A stretch of DNA of 64,000 nt from Methanomassiliicoccales archaeon (GTDB lineage: Archaea > Thermoplasmatota > Thermoplasmata > Methanomassiliicoccales > UBA472), in assembly GCA_013415865.1 (NCBI GenBank), contig CP058896.1, positions 124,001 to 188,000 of the forward strand, read 5' to 3'. Below are positions 34,639-44,556 of the stretch, in pieces (position 1 is the first letter of the stretch; each line of letters starts with the position of its first letter). The translations under genes were made by a program, and so were the position numbers. The notes under the pieces are model-generated. The model was given only the letters and a program-made list of their open reading frames with translations, made no database searches and had not been told where the DNA came from.

Positions 34639-35949
34639 GTGTTTACCATCAATTATTGGAATCCCAGGATGGAACAGATGCCGATAGAAGAGCTGAAAAC
34701 GATGCAATACAAGCTGCTGAAGACGTTGGTTTACAAGCTCTACAGCTTCTCTGAGTTCTATCATTCTCGTATGAAGGCGGCAAAGGTCCATCCCGACGAT
34801 ATAAAGAGCTTGAAAGATATCACCAAGCTCCCGTACATGTATAAGAGCGACCTGAGGGACAACTATCCCGACAGGCTCTTTGTCACTCCTAGGGATGATG
34901 TGGTCAGGTTCCATGCGTCGTCCGGTACGACAGGGAAAGCGACCGTCGTTGGTTACACCCAGCACGATCTAGATGCCTGGAGCAATTCTCTCGCCAGGGC
35001 GTTGACCTCATGTGGGATCGGACGTGGGGACACGGTACAGGTCAGCTATGGTTATGGGCTTTTCACAGGAGGGCTTGGGCTTCATTATGGGGCTGAGAAG
35101 ATCGGCGCTGCGGTATTGCCTGCGAGCGTTGGGAACACCGAGAGGCAGATCGAGCTTATGATGGATATGAAGGTCACTGCCATCGCCTGCACGCCATCAT
35201 ATCTCCTCCATATGGGGGAGGTAGCTCAAAGGATGGGACTTAGTTTTCAAAAGGACACTAAACTAAGGAGGGCCATACTTGGGGCCGAACCATGGTCAGA
35301 AAAAATGAGAAAAAGGATACAGGACGATCTGGGCATCATGGCCTATGACATCTATGGGACCAGTGAGCTCTCTGGCCCACTTTTCACCGAATGCCATGCG
35401 CAGAAGGGGATACATGTGTGGGGCGACTATGCATTGACAGAGGTTCTGGACCCAGATACTCAAGAGCCTGTCTCTGATGGAGAACGGGGAGAGCTGGTGG
35501 TCACAATGTTACAAAAAGAGGCTCTCCCAATAATCCGTTACAAAGTTGGGGACATAACTACAAAAGATGAGAGCATATGTGAGTGTGGTAGGACCCATCC
35601 GAGGATCGGTCGTATCCAGGGTCGGGTGGACGATATGCTCATCATCCGTGGTATCAACGTTTTCCCTTCGCAGGTGGAGCACACCTTGATGTCGATTCCT
35701 GAGATCGGTCCGCATTTCATGATCGAAGTGGACAGAAAGGGAGAGCTCGATGACATGCTGGTCAGGGTGGAGATAAAGAGAGAGTACTTCAGTGACAAGA
35801 TAGACGATCTGATGAAGATCAAAAAGAAGGTCTCCCATGCTTTAAAAGGATCGTTGAATGTCGCCGTGGACGTCGAGTTGGCGAACCCTGATTCTTTGCC
35901 TAGGTTCGAGGGCAAGGCAAAGCGTGTGATCGATAGGAGGAGGATCTGA
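34639..35949 (+). CDS. paaK: Phenylacetate-CoA ligase family protein
   Basis: The 436-residue protein is an AMP-forming aryl-CoA ligase: FHASSGTTGKATVVGYTQHD is the P-loop-like adenylation motif, YDIYGTSELSGPLFTECH holds the acyl-adenylate contacts, and GRVDDMLIIRGINVFPSQVEH leads into the C-terminal domain. In methanogens such ligases, often next to an ACT-domain gene, probably activate arylacetates (phenylacetate, indoleacetate) for aromatic amino acid synthesis by reductive carboxylation. The GTG at 34639 gives the normal N-terminus (INYWNPRMEQMPIEEL). It overlaps the ACT gene at its end. Confidence 0.93.
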   Translation: MFTINYWNPRMEQMPIEELKTMQYKLLKTLVYKLYSFSEFYHSRMKAAKVHPDDIKSLKDITKLPYMYKSDLRDNYPDRLFVTPRDDVVRFHASSGTTGKATVVGYTQHDLDAWSNSLARALTSCGIGRGDTVQVSYGYGLFTGGLGLHYGAEKIGAAVLPASVGNTERQIELMMDMKVTAIACTPSYLLHMGEVAQRMGLSFQKDTKLRRAILGAEPWSEKMRKRIQDDLGIMAYDIYGTSELSGPLFTECHAQKGIHVWGDYALTEVLDPDTQEPVSDGERGELVVTMLQKEALPIIRYKVGDITTKDESICECGRTHPRIGRIQGRVDDMLIIRGINVFPSQVEHTLMSIPEIGPHFMIEVDRKGELDDMLVRVEIKREYFSDKIDDLMKIKKKVSHALKGSLNVAVDVELANPDSLPRFEGKAKRVIDRRRI

Positions 35950-36380
35950 TGACGTCTGAGCATTATCTGAAGCAGGTATCGCTGTTCTCTGAGAACAGGC
36001 CGGGACAGTTGGCGGCCTTCGCCAAGGCGTTGGAGGATGAGGGCATCGACATATTGGCTTTAAGCATAGCAGAGGCGGAAGGTTTTGGTGTCATTAGGGC
36101 GCTCGTCTCTGATCCGGAAAGGGCGGTTGAAAAGCTATCTGACCTTGGTTATATGGTCCGGATCACAGACGTCATAGGTGTGAGGATGAGGGATGTCCCC
36201 GGTGGGTTGAGAGAGATGGCGGAATTGCTAGGGACGGCAAACATCAACATAGATTATTCATATGCGTTCAGTGGAAAACATGGTGCAGTCCTGATATTGA
36301 GGGTTGACAGACCAGAGGAAGCGGTCCGAAGGTTCAGTTCTAAGGGGATCGCCCTCTTGTGCATGAGCGACCTTGAGTGA
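35949..36380 (+). CDS. ACT-domain protein (tandem ACT pair)
   Basis: The 143-residue protein has two ACT domains: YLKQVSLFSENRPGQLAAFAKALEDEGIDILALSIAEAEGFGVIRALV and, after it, VIGVRMRDVPGGLREMAELLGTANINIDYSYAF. ACT domains bind amino acids; this type is regularly found beside phenylacetate-CoA ligase genes in methanogens. It likely senses an aromatic amino acid and tunes the ligase. Its ATG overlaps the ligase stop (TGATG), so the pair is co-translated. Confidence 0.92.
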   Translation: MTSEHYLKQVSLFSENRPGQLAAFAKALEDEGIDILALSIAEAEGFGVIRALVSDPERAVEKLSDLGYMVRITDVIGVRMRDVPGGLREMAELLGTANINIDYSYAFSGKHGAVLILRVDRPEEAVRRFSSKGIALLCMSDLE

Positions 36381-36648
36381 TCGGAGGGCCGCTTTTTCAG
36401 CGGATTCTGCGATTCGGGACTCTATCAAATAGGTCAAATTTCCAACGACCACCTATTTTCTGATACCTGGCACAATATATATTTTATTAAAATGATGATT
36501 TTTAACTATTTTGTCAACATTTAAAAATTATGAAAAATTTACTTTTTATTCGCTATTTTAACGCTATTATCTTCATCATATGTCATTTCAGCGAATAATG
36601 AACTTGTACTCACATGTGCAAAATTCCAATAATTAGGAGGGAGTGAAG

Positions 36649-37131
36649 ATGGATTTCAAAAGCGGCAAGATGTACCTTATCGAAGAAAGGGTCCCTTTGA
36701 GGACGCACCAGTTTTTAAGAAAAGAGTTGGCGAAGGGGAGGCCGGCCCTATATATCTCAAAACATTCACCTGCTCAATTGATGATGCAGTTCACAAACCT
36801 CCATGAACCTTTAACGACCAAGTGGCTTTCACCTAGGCCAGACGATGATTGCATACCTCCGATGAATCTAAAGATATTCGAGGAATACCTTCACAGTTTC
36901 CTTGCTAAAAATGAGAATGGGATCATAATATTGAACGGGATGGATGTTCTGGAGATGTGGAATGGCTTCAAACCGGTCCTCAAAGTAATAAAAAAGGCAC
37001 GAGAAAAGGTAGGAGAGAATGGGGCCAGTAATTTCATTATAAGTCTCGATCCCAAGAACCACTATGATAAGCAATTGGCCGAACTTGAGAGGGTGTCGGA
37101 CGAGGTGGTTGTCAGCAATACTGAGGCCTGA
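36649..37131 (+). CDS. Stand-alone DUF835 protein
   Basis: The roughly 160-residue protein is a single DUF835 domain: GRPALYISKHSPAQL, TTKWLSPRPDDDCIPPMNL, then GIIILNGMDVLEMWNGF and FIISLDPKNHYDKQLAEL. The same order of strands occurs in the IleRS tail and in the two DUF835 genes near 47 kb. The hydrophobic strand ending in Asp/Asn-Gly resembles a Walker B region, but no Walker A is present, so NTP hydrolysis is not predicted. I use the ATG at 36649, seven bases after TAGGAGGG; an upstream GTG at 36643 would be too close. A 268-base AT-rich gap precedes it. Confidence 0.85.
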   Translation: MDFKSGKMYLIEERVPLRTHQFLRKELAKGRPALYISKHSPAQLMMQFTNLHEPLTTKWLSPRPDDDCIPPMNLKIFEEYLHSFLAKNENGIIILNGMDVLEMWNGFKPVLKVIKKAREKVGENGASNFIISLDPKNHYDKQLAELERVSDEVVVSNTEA

Positions 37132-37190
37132 AATTTTTTAGCAATAATCTTTTCGATAGTAATATTTCTAATGACGGACATGACAATGGC

Positions 37191-38021
37191 ATGCGGCCCG
37201 CCATCGCCTCGATCTTGACCGGGGTCAGGGAGGATACTGTTTCCGGTTGCTCAGAGATGACATCTAAGCTATTACAAAACCTTAGGTCGTTGCTGAATAC
37301 GAACAGAACGATTACTAGGGCTGAATGGCAGGAATTTGTCGGTGAATTAAGAGATGCCAGACCTGGAATGGCGCCTTTCCATAATATCGCCAACATGATC
37401 GAGGCCAAGGCATCCGATCCTGCATTAACAAATTGGAACGATGCCATGGCCGATATGGTGGACGAAGTATTACAAGAGCTCATGAACTCTGCCAGCGAAA
37501 TATCGGAAAAGTTCCTCGGGCTCGTGCAGGGGGGCAAGTTCTTGACCATCTCGTACTCGAGCACCGTCATGTCCACCTTGTTGAGAGAGGCTAGAGATAA
37601 TGAGATAATGGTCTATGTTGCAGAGTCGCTACCACTGGGGGAGGGCAGGACAACGGTCAAGAAACTGGCCTCGCATCGTATACATACGAGATTGATCACT
37701 GACAGTATGATAGGTTCAGTGATCGACGAGGTCGATTGTTGCATCGTGGGTGCTGATGCGATAACCAAGAACGGAGTATTGAACAAAGTTGGCACCAGAG
37801 CACTTGCCGCGACCTGTATGACAGCTGGAAAATCATTTTACGTTCTCAGCAGTGAGATAAAGATAGCCAATATTACCAGCATCGACCTGAAGAGGGCCAC
37901 GAAGATGCATGATGGTTTCACGGATATGTCCCAGATTTTCGAGCTCACACCCCTTGACCTGGTCGATACCATCGTGACCGATAAAAGGGTCCTATCCCCA
38001 ACGTCATTGGTGTGGAAATGA
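37191..38021 (+). CDS. eIF2B alpha/beta/delta-family protein, possible ribose-1,5-bisphosphate isomerase
   Basis: The 276-residue protein belongs to the eIF2B-related family: LTISYSSTVMSTLLREARD, VYVAESLPLGEGRTTVKKLA, CCIVGADAITKNGVLNKVGTRALAATC and SSEIKIANI. The GADAI motif with its Asp is the catalytic region in archaeal sugar-phosphate isomerases (ribose-1,5-bisphosphate isomerase, methylthioribose-1-phosphate isomerase). Which reaction applies here is uncertain: no RuBisCO or AMP phosphorylase is in the window. It is shorter than most MTR-1-P isomerases, which favours the ribose-1,5-bisphosphate type. It follows a DUF835 gene with 59 bases between. Confidence 0.78.
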   Translation: MRPAIASILTGVREDTVSGCSEMTSKLLQNLRSLLNTNRTITRAEWQEFVGELRDARPGMAPFHNIANMIEAKASDPALTNWNDAMADMVDEVLQELMNSASEISEKFLGLVQGGKFLTISYSSTVMSTLLREARDNEIMVYVAESLPLGEGRTTVKKLASHRIHTRLITDSMIGSVIDEVDCCIVGADAITKNGVLNKVGTRALAATCMTAGKSFYVLSSEIKIANITSIDLKRATKMHDGFTDMSQIFELTPLDLVDTIVTDKRVLSPTSLVWK

Positions 38022-38168
38022 TAAGGTGACGTGTTGGGCCATGAGCCCGAATGAATGAAGATCTTGCTATGTTCTTCTTCTGACGAAGAGAGACGTTTTG
38101 AGAGACATTCACCATCAAGGTCTACTTCAAATGGGAAATGATATTTGCATAAGATCGCATCTCGATGG

Positions 38169-38435
38169 TCAAAATCTTTGGTCCTGGTTTTGACAGTTCG
38201 ATGACTGGACGACGACAGGTTCGGCAAAGGCCGACGTTTTGCTCACCTTTACAACCTTTACTTCCAGCTCTTGGCCGACCTTTGCCCCCTTTACGAAGAT
38301 TATCAGACCCTCGATCCTTGCTATACCATCTCCCTGCTTACCTACATCGGTGATTCTTACCTTTAACAACTGGCCCTCTGAAACCGGGCTCTTGTTTGGA
38401 AACTCTTTTCTTCCTTTGAACTTCATCGTCCTCAC
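38169..38435 (-). CDS. Second TRAM-domain protein
   Basis: The 88-residue protein has a TRAM barrel, PVSEGQLLKVRITDVGKQGDGIARIEGLIIFVKGAKVGQELEVKVVKVSK split over five strands, with a 20-residue N-terminal extension and a C-terminal tail of polar residues (SSNCQNQDQRF). It parallels the protein at 5893-6105. Its start overlaps the stop of the next gene upstream by 4 bases. Confidence 0.88.
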   Translation of the reverse strand: MRTMKFKGRKEFPNKSPVSEGQLLKVRITDVGKQGDGIARIEGLIIFVKGAKVGQELEVKVVKVSKTSAFAEPVVVQSSNCQNQDQRF

Positions 38436-38665
38436 CTCAATAAGGAAATGAATTCATTCACCAATTCATCAAAACCTTGTGCCATGATACATAGGTCCCC
38501 ATTAGTGATCGTCTTTATCTGGATCGTCACAAAACCCATCTCGTTCTCCATACAGATCCTGTTGGGCGCCCTGTCTGTTGTTCTAAGCCCTTCCCCCGAA
38601 AACATTTTCTCGGCAAGGTCTAACACCTCCTTCGGGGACATACTTATCTTTTTAGAGGTCCTCAT
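38432..38665 (-). CDS. Small conserved-looking protein of unknown function
   Basis: The 77-residue protein MRTSKKISMSPKEVLDLAEKM... has a short basic start, a predicted helix, a beta-rich centre (FVTIQIKTITNGDLCIMAQG) and an acidic C-terminal helix. No family comes to mind. It is translationally coupled to the TRAM gene (4-base overlap), so it may act with an RNA-binding partner. Confidence 0.6.
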   Translation of the reverse strand: MRTSKKISMSPKEVLDLAEKMFSGEGLRTTDRAPNRICMENEMGFVTIQIKTITNGDLCIMAQGFDELVNEFISLLR

Positions 38666-38759
38666 AATACGATCCGAATCCTCATAAGAAATGGTGAAGA
38701 TAATAATATTCCCGATCAGAGGAAAATTTTGATTATCTATCTGCTCGAATTACAGCATA

Positions 38760-40502
38760 ATGTCATCCATTGAACCTCCTCTCACAAAGAATGCCTTGGT
38801 GGTCCTCAAAAGAAGATACCTCAGAAAGGATACGAAAGGCACCATAATCGAGACACCAGGAATGATGATAGAGAGGGTCGCGGATAACATTTCGTCCGTT
38901 GATTATCTCTATGGTGACAGAGATGCGGATAAAGAAAAAAGTGAATTTGTCCAGGCGATGCGGACCTTGCGATTTCTGCCAAATTCGCCAACATTGATGA
39001 ACGCAGGGACGTCCATACAGCAATTGGCAGCCTGTTTTGTGATCCCGGTCGAGGATAGCATCGAAGGTATTTTTAATGCAGTGAAATGGGCGGCGATCGT
39101 GCATCAGAGCGGGGGCGGTACTGGTTTTTCATTCTCAAGGCTAAGGCCCAGAGGTGACATTGTTGCTTCCACATCAGGCGCGGCATCTGGACCGCTTTCT
39201 TTCATGAAGGTCTTCGATATCGCTACCGAGGCCGTCCGCCAAGGCGGGAGGAGGCGAGGGGCCTCAATGGGCGTCCTGAGGGTGGACCATCCGGATATAA
39301 TGGAGTTCATCCATTCCAAGGATGATAAGAGGACACTCTCTAATTTCAACATATCGGTCGGCATAACGGACGAATTTATGGATGCCCTTACTCGGGGCGA
39401 TCATTTTATTCTAAGAAATCCTAGGGACGGCTCGGCCGTTGGTGAGGTCGAGGCAGTAAGAATTTTCGAAGAGATGTGTTCTTCTTCCTGGGCATCAGGA
39501 GATCCGGGGGTTCTGTTCCTCGATACGATAGAAAGATCGAATCCGACCCCCAATGTCGGGACCATAGAGGCGACCAATCCTTGCGGAGAGGTCCCATTGC
39601 TTCCGTTTGAAGCCTGCAATCTTGGATCGATCGACCTGGTCAAGATGTATGACCGTAACAAGGGAGATATGGATTGGGACCTTTTCAAGGACACGATCTC
39701 GTTAGGGATCCGGTTCCTTGACAATGTTATAGACGCGTCAAAATATCCTCTTGATCAGATCACCTCAATGGTCAAGGGCAACCGGAAGATCGGGCTCGGT
39801 GTCATGGGATTTGCAGACCTGCTATTGTTACAAGGCGTTCGATATGGGTCAAGGAGCAGTTTCGACATCGCAGGCAAACTGATGGATTTCATGAGATCGG
39901 TCGCTGATGAGGAGTCGAGGTCGATCGCAAGCAGTCGAGGACCGTTTCCGAACATAGAGGGGAGCAAAGTAGATCCATCAAGGCGTAACGCAACTTTGCT
40001 ATCGATCGCCCCTACGGGAACTATCAGCATCATTGCTGGTTGCTCCAGTGGGATCGAACCTAATTATTCTTTTTATCTTGAAAGAAGAGTTCTAGATGGA
40101 GAGATATTGGTCGAGACAAATCCGATCTTATTAGAAATGCTTGACCTGGAAAAGGTCGAGACGGACCGGGTCATCAAAGAACTTTCTAAAGGCGTCCCGC
40201 TCAAAGAGATCTCGACCGTCCCTGAATATATAAAAGAGGTCTTTGTCACTGCTCATGAGATCGACCCCTTGCTTCAGGTCGATATGCAGGCCAAATTCCA
40301 GGAACAAGTCGACAATGCGGTCTCTAAAACAATAAATCTTCCCATGAGCGCTACGCCCGACGAAATAGGCAAGATCATGATCCATGCTTTCAAGAAAAAA
40401 TGCAAAGGCATCACCGTCTATCGAGAGGGGTCCAAACCAGGACAGGTCTTAAGCCTGGGAACTGGAAAGGTCGAATGTTTTACCTGCGGAAAGCTCGGAT
40501 GA
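38760..40502 (+). CDS. nrdJ: Adenosylcobalamin-dependent ribonucleotide reductase
   Basis: The 580-residue protein reduces ribonucleotides with a B12 radical, suitable for an anaerobe. It shows LRFLPNSPTLMNAG and QLAACFVIPVEDSIEGIF in the N-terminal barrel, HQSGGGTGFSFSRLRP, the finger loop with NPCGEVPLLPFEACNLGSI (radical Cys region), and the substrate loop SIAPTGTISIIAGCSSGIEP. The C-terminal GKVECFTCGKLG carries the redox-active Cys pair that is re-reduced by thioredoxin. It is shorter than typical class II enzymes of bacteria but matches compact archaeal ones. An AT-rich promoter-like stretch precedes it. Confidence 0.94.
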   Translation: MSSIEPPLTKNALVVLKRRYLRKDTKGTIIETPGMMIERVADNISSVDYLYGDRDADKEKSEFVQAMRTLRFLPNSPTLMNAGTSIQQLAACFVIPVEDSIEGIFNAVKWAAIVHQSGGGTGFSFSRLRPRGDIVASTSGAASGPLSFMKVFDIATEAVRQGGRRRGASMGVLRVDHPDIMEFIHSKDDKRTLSNFNISVGITDEFMDALTRGDHFILRNPRDGSAVGEVEAVRIFEEMCSSSWASGDPGVLFLDTIERSNPTPNVGTIEATNPCGEVPLLPFEACNLGSIDLVKMYDRNKGDMDWDLFKDTISLGIRFLDNVIDASKYPLDQITSMVKGNRKIGLGVMGFADLLLLQGVRYGSRSSFDIAGKLMDFMRSVADEESRSIASSRGPFPNIEGSKVDPSRRNATLLSIAPTGTISIIAGCSSGIEPNYSFYLERRVLDGEILVETNPILLEMLDLEKVETDRVIKELSKGVPLKEISTVPEYIKEVFVTAHEIDPLLQVDMQAKFQEQVDNAVSKTINLPMSATPDEIGKIMIHAFKKKCKGITVYREGSKPGQVLSLGTGKVECFTCGKLG

Positions 40503-40549
40503 ACAATGAAGTTCGACGGACCCGTTTGGATCGTTCCCGCATCCTCCTT

Positions 40550-43500
40550 TCATTCAAAACGCAATACCTCCGCTGGTGATACCCTGCTGGCACCCCTTGC
40601 CGCAGGATAAACGCATAACAGTGTAGCTATCAAGGCACCAAAACCTATCAAAACTATCGGACGCCAATTTATTACAAACTCAAAGTCGTACCCCTCGGAT
40701 ACGAGGTTCGTGTAGAGCTCGTAACCTACCATTATACCCAAGAGGGAACCTATGATTATTCCTAGGGTAGATATGAACGCCGATTCTAGAGCAAAATTCG
40801 CCACGACCATCGACCTTCGATATCCTATCGCCCTCATCATCCCTATCTCAAGCTGTCTTTCTCGGATCGACCGGATGGTTATTATGCCAAGACCAGTTAT
40901 CCCAATGATCAACCCCATCGCAAGGTAAGCTTGGAACAATGAAAACATATTGTTGATATTGCTTGTCACCTGCCGAGCTATTTCCTTGACGTTGACTGTA
41001 ACGACGCCGTAATTGCGGAACTCTCTTTCCACGAGCACGGCCTGTCTACTCACATCCAGCCCTTCGCGGAAGTTCATCAGCAGTATCGTTGGTCCATTCG
41101 CATGGTGGTTAGCATATACCCCTGCCTCTGACATAAAGACGCCGTTGAAGAACTGTTGCTTCATTATGCCGATAACGGTCACATTCTCATATTCGCCTGA
41201 GAGCGACTTTAATCTGATAGACTGACCTATCTCGACGGCACCTTCGTAGACAGGGGCCCCGAAACCCGCAGACTGTGCAGCCCAAGAACCATCTACGATC
41301 ACGAGCGACGGGTTGAACACTGCGGCCCTCCAGACGTCTTCCTCATTGCGGAAAAGGGATCTATCCCAGTCGCTCAATGGGAATTCTCCCTCAGTGTAGA
41401 ATCGTTGGTTGAAGCCAATTATGGAAGTGCTTCGTTCAAACTGGCGTTGTGACCCTGTCATACCGTCTATTCCTGTGAAATTGGCCTGGATGGGCATTGC
41501 CGGTAACCCGATAATGTTCGTCACGTTCTCTTTTTCAACAAAACCCCCGGTTGTGTTTATGATCTCCCAAGGGTCCTCTTCGAAAGGGACCGGCAACTGC
41601 TTTATCGCAATGAGGTCGAAACCCCCCGATGATTCGATCACCATCCTCTCTATGTTCACATTTAGTATGCCTGAAAGCATACTTAGTACGGTGACAGTGA
41701 ATATAACCAGACCGAAGATGAATATGCTGAGCCCTGTCCTGAACTTGGCCCTTAAAGGATAAGATGCTGCGGTCTTTATTACCGCCCTGTAACCTTTCTT
41801 GAACGGAGCTATTTTGAGCAAGAAGGATACCAGGACATCCGAATTGAAGATCACCAATATCAGTGCGGATGTTACCATGAACAAACCTGAAACGATGAAG
41901 ATCTCGATACCACTGTCATAATCGAATATCTCAAAATCTCCCTTGGGTATCCAGATGAACAACGTGAGGCCACCTGCCAAATTCCACGCGATCCTATCTC
42001 CCACCCATTTTCTTATAACAAGCCCCAAAGAGATCGTCATAAGAGAGAGACCACCGAAGGCCGGGCTCAGGTCCTCTACTCCGATCCCTATGAACATGAT
42101 GACCGCCCCAATAACGATCCCTAACACGCCCAATCGAAAAGACCTTCTATCGCTCTTGGAGATAGGTGGCTCTGGTATATTCCTGACAGCTCTCACTATG
42201 TTAAGCTTAGAGATCCTCACCGTTGCTATATAGACTGTTCCCACGGTTATCAGGAATCCAGCTATAGAAGATATCATCAAAGACGATGTCTCGAAGTGAA
42301 AGTAGTCGATGATGGGCACGCGGAAAAAGTCAAATGTTCCTGAAATGGCCCATATCATGAAATAGGCTAATGCAAGGCCCACTAATGCTCCGACAGCGGT
42401 CGCCATCGTCGCATAGAGAAGTCCCTCATATGTGAAAAGCCTCTCCAGGTCTGCCCTTCTCATCCCAAGGGCCCTTGCCATCCCCATCTCGCTTTTGCGC
42501 TCCTCGCCCAGCATCGTAAAGATGTTTATGACAAGGACTATTCCTGCTATCACGGAGAAAGAGCCGAAGACCAAAAAAAGGTCCGATATCGTAGCAAGAT
42601 TCTGTTTTCCTTCATCAAGTATCTGTTTAACGTCCGCGACCACTTTAAGCCCCGTGGTTCCTTCCAATGGCCCTATCAGCGCGTCAATGCTGTTCCTTAC
42701 CTGGCCATTATAATAAAACCTGTCGCCTTCAAATGATTCTGTCTTTATGAAAATATAATTCACCTGACCAATCACCCCGGTCATTGATCGCAATGTTTCA
42801 ATATCCACAAAGACCGATGTGCTGAGCCCGTTCAGCCCCGGCTCGTAGTTATTCACTATCATTTCGACAGTGAATGGCACGATCAGGTCCCCTTTTGTCA
42901 GAACGATAGTATCACCGAGGTTTGCTCCGAGATCGATCGCATCATCGACGAATAAATAACATCCATTGACCGATGGCCCGTTCATTATCTTGTTTCCCGA
43001 AACATCGACCCATCCACCGAAACGCGTCCATATGCTTGAGTTGGTGCCCATGACCAAATAAGGGGATTTGCTGCTCAGGTCCGTGCTCGGATTATAAGCA
43101 ACGAACCTCTCCATGACCATGCTTGCCGCGAATTCAACATGGTCTATCTTTTTAATATCTTCCACAAGCGGTCCAATGGCCGCCTCATCAAAATACCTTG
43201 CCGAACCTTGGTCGTCGTTAGCTGCAATAACAAATGAGACCTCGCCCGCCCCTTTTGTTATCTCTTGGACGATCATGTTGTCCAAAGTGTCGCCCACCAC
43301 AAAGGACGTTGATATTATCGCTGTTCCGACCATCAGTCCTGCCACGACAAGTATGGTCGTTCCCTTGCGCCGAAACAAATTTCTGTGGGCCATTTTAAAA
43401 AGGACCCTATGTCCTAAAGCGTCGATAGAGATGAACCCGATTATGATGAAAACAATGGCCAACCAGGAATAAGGTGATGGGACGAAAATGAAGGCGAAGA

Positions 43501-43624
43501 CGATGATAAGGAGAAAGATCCCGGCCTTCATTATAAAACGGAAATTCAACGGTGACCTCTTGGCCTCCTTTCTCAATTTAGTTTCAGACATTTTATCATC
43601 ATTTCTTCTGGCCATCTTCTTCAC
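40550..43624 (-). CDS. FtsX-type ABC transporter permease (large, two-module)
   Basis: The 1024-residue protein has an N-terminal pair of membrane helices, a soluble region, an FtsX permease domain near 355-480 ([42 protein letters not shown]), more helices, a second soluble domain, and a second FtsX domain at the C-terminus ([35 protein letters not shown]). Both coupling motifs xxRAxGxRR are present, one per module. This duplicated layout is typical of archaeal MacB/LolCDE-like exporters. It overlaps its ATPase gene by 4 bases. Substrate unknown. Confidence 0.92.
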   Translation of the reverse strand: MKKMARRNDDKMSETKLRKEAKRSPLNFRFIMKAGIFLLIIVFAFIFVPSPYSWLAIVFIIIGFISIDALGHRVLFKMAHRNLFRRKGTTILVVAGLMVGTAIISTSFVVGDTLDNMIVQEITKGAGEVSFVIAANDDQGSARYFDEAAIGPLVEDIKKIDHVEFAASMVMERFVAYNPSTDLSSKSPYLVMGTNSSIWTRFGGWVDVSGNKIMNGPSVNGCYLFVDDAIDLGANLGDTIVLTKGDLIVPFTVEMIVNNYEPGLNGLSTSVFVDIETLRSMTGVIGQVNYIFIKTESFEGDRFYYNGQVRNSIDALIGPLEGTTGLKVVADVKQILDEGKQNLATISDLFLVFGSFSVIAGIVLVINIFTMLGEERKSEMGMARALGMRRADLERLFTYEGLLYATMATAVGALVGLALAYFMIWAISGTFDFFRVPIIDYFHFETSSLMISSIAGFLITVGTVYIATVRISKLNIVRAVRNIPEPPISKSDRRSFRLGVLGIVIGAVIMFIGIGVEDLSPAFGGLSLMTISLGLVIRKWVGDRIAWNLAGGLTLFIWIPKGDFEIFDYDSGIEIFIVSGLFMVTSALILVIFNSDVLVSFLLKIAPFKKGYRAVIKTAASYPLRAKFRTGLSIFIFGLVIFTVTVLSMLSGILNVNIERMVIESSGGFDLIAIKQLPVPFEEDPWEIINTTGGFVEKENVTNIIGLPAMPIQANFTGIDGMTGSQRQFERSTSIIGFNQRFYTEGEFPLSDWDRSLFRNEEDVWRAAVFNPSLVIVDGSWAAQSAGFGAPVYEGAVEIGQSIRLKSLSGEYENVTVIGIMKQQFFNGVFMSEAGVYANHHANGPTILLMNFREGLDVSRQAVLVEREFRNYGVVTVNVKEIARQVTSNINNMFSLFQAYLAMGLIIGITGLGIITIRSIRERQLEIGMMRAIGYRRSMVVANFALESAFISTLGIIIGSLLGIMVGYELYTNLVSEGYDFEFVINWRPIVLIGFGALIATLLCVYPAARGASRVSPAEVLRFE

Positions 43625-44340
43625 CCAAGCTGCTTTATCTCTTCAGCAATGGTAGAAGCTCTTCCGTTCTCAGAGATGATCTGACCATCACGCATGTGTA
43701 TGATCCTATCACATCTCTCACCGATCTCTGGGTCATGGGTGACGATGACAAATGTTTCTTTGCTCTCCTCATTGAGCCTTCTCATCAGTGAGACCACGCT
43801 ATCAGCGGTCTTCTTATCAAGATCACCTGTAGGCTCATCCGCCCACACAAGGGCCGGCCTATTCGAAAGCGCCCTTGCTATGGTCACCCTCTGCCTTTCG
43901 CCGCCTGAGAGAGCGTTAGGTCTTAGAAATGCCCTCTCCTTTAGCCCGACCTGTTCCAGGAGTTCCAGGGCCCTTGTCCTGGCCTCTTCCGGTTCCGCAC
44001 CACTGATCAACAATGGGAGCTCAACATTCTCGACCGCTGTGAGAACTGGAAGAAGATTGTAAAATTGAAACACGAACCCCATCCTTCGAGCTCTAAAATC
44101 ACTTTTCATGTCATCTGACATAGAAGTTAGCTCAGTACCTTCGATGAACACTTTGCCATCTGTGACGTCATCTATCCCTGAAAGACAATTTAGAAGCGTG
44201 GTCTTTCCGGAGCCGGAAGGCCCCATTATAGCGACCATCTCTCCTTTATCTATATCCAGAGAAACGCCTTTTAAAGCCTCGACGATGATATCGCCCGTCA
44301 CGTATCTTTTTTTGACGTTCTCACATCTAATTATAGGCAT
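43621..44340 (-). CDS. ABC transporter ATP-binding protein (MacB/LolD-like)
   Basis: The protein has Walker [19 protein letters not shown], the Q loop [19 protein letters not shown], the ABC signature [19 protein letters not shown], Walker [18 protein letters not shown] and the switch His [21 protein letters not shown]. The order and sequence are of the MacB/LolD subgroup. The ATG at 44340 ([13 protein letters not shown]) gives 239 residues; an ATG at 44412 is also in frame but would add a 24-residue non-conserved extension. It is co-translated with the FtsX-type permease. Confidence 0.95.
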   Translation of the reverse strand: MPIIRCENVKKRYVTGDIIVEALKGVSLDIDKGEMVAIMGPSGSGKTTLLNCLSGIDDVTDGKVFIEGTELTSMSDDMKSDFRARRMGFVFQFYNLLPVLTAVENVELPLLISGAEPEEARTRALELLEQVGLKERAFLRPNALSGGERQRVTIARALSNRPALVWADEPTGDLDKKTADSVVSLMRRLNEESKETFVIVTHDPEIGERCDRIIHMRDGQIISENGRASTIAEEIKQLG

Positions 44341-44412
44341 GGGCCGCACCTTAAATGACCGTCGATAGTATGGGACCAGAGCGTTAAAAATATTTACTGA
44401 GAAATGCCCCAT

Positions 44413-44556
44413 AATTTTAAACTCATATCAACGTATATAATTATATTATATTATATATATAATATTATAATATTTTTTACTAAGTTTCTAAAATTGTATA
44501 TAATTATACAATATAGTTCAATAATGTTATATATTGCATAATATATCCCGCACATC
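44413..44556 (+). promoter_or_regulatory. Extremely AT-rich control region between ABC genes and trpB
   Basis: This 144-base divergent gap is almost all A and T. It contains a perfect inverted repeat TTGTATA-TAAT-TATACAA at 44494-44511 and several overlapping ATATTATA runs at 44440-44475. Such a palindrome near a divergent promoter could be an operator for the trpB or the ABC gene; no regulator is identified. The start of trpB follows 45 bases after the palindrome. Confidence 0.4.
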
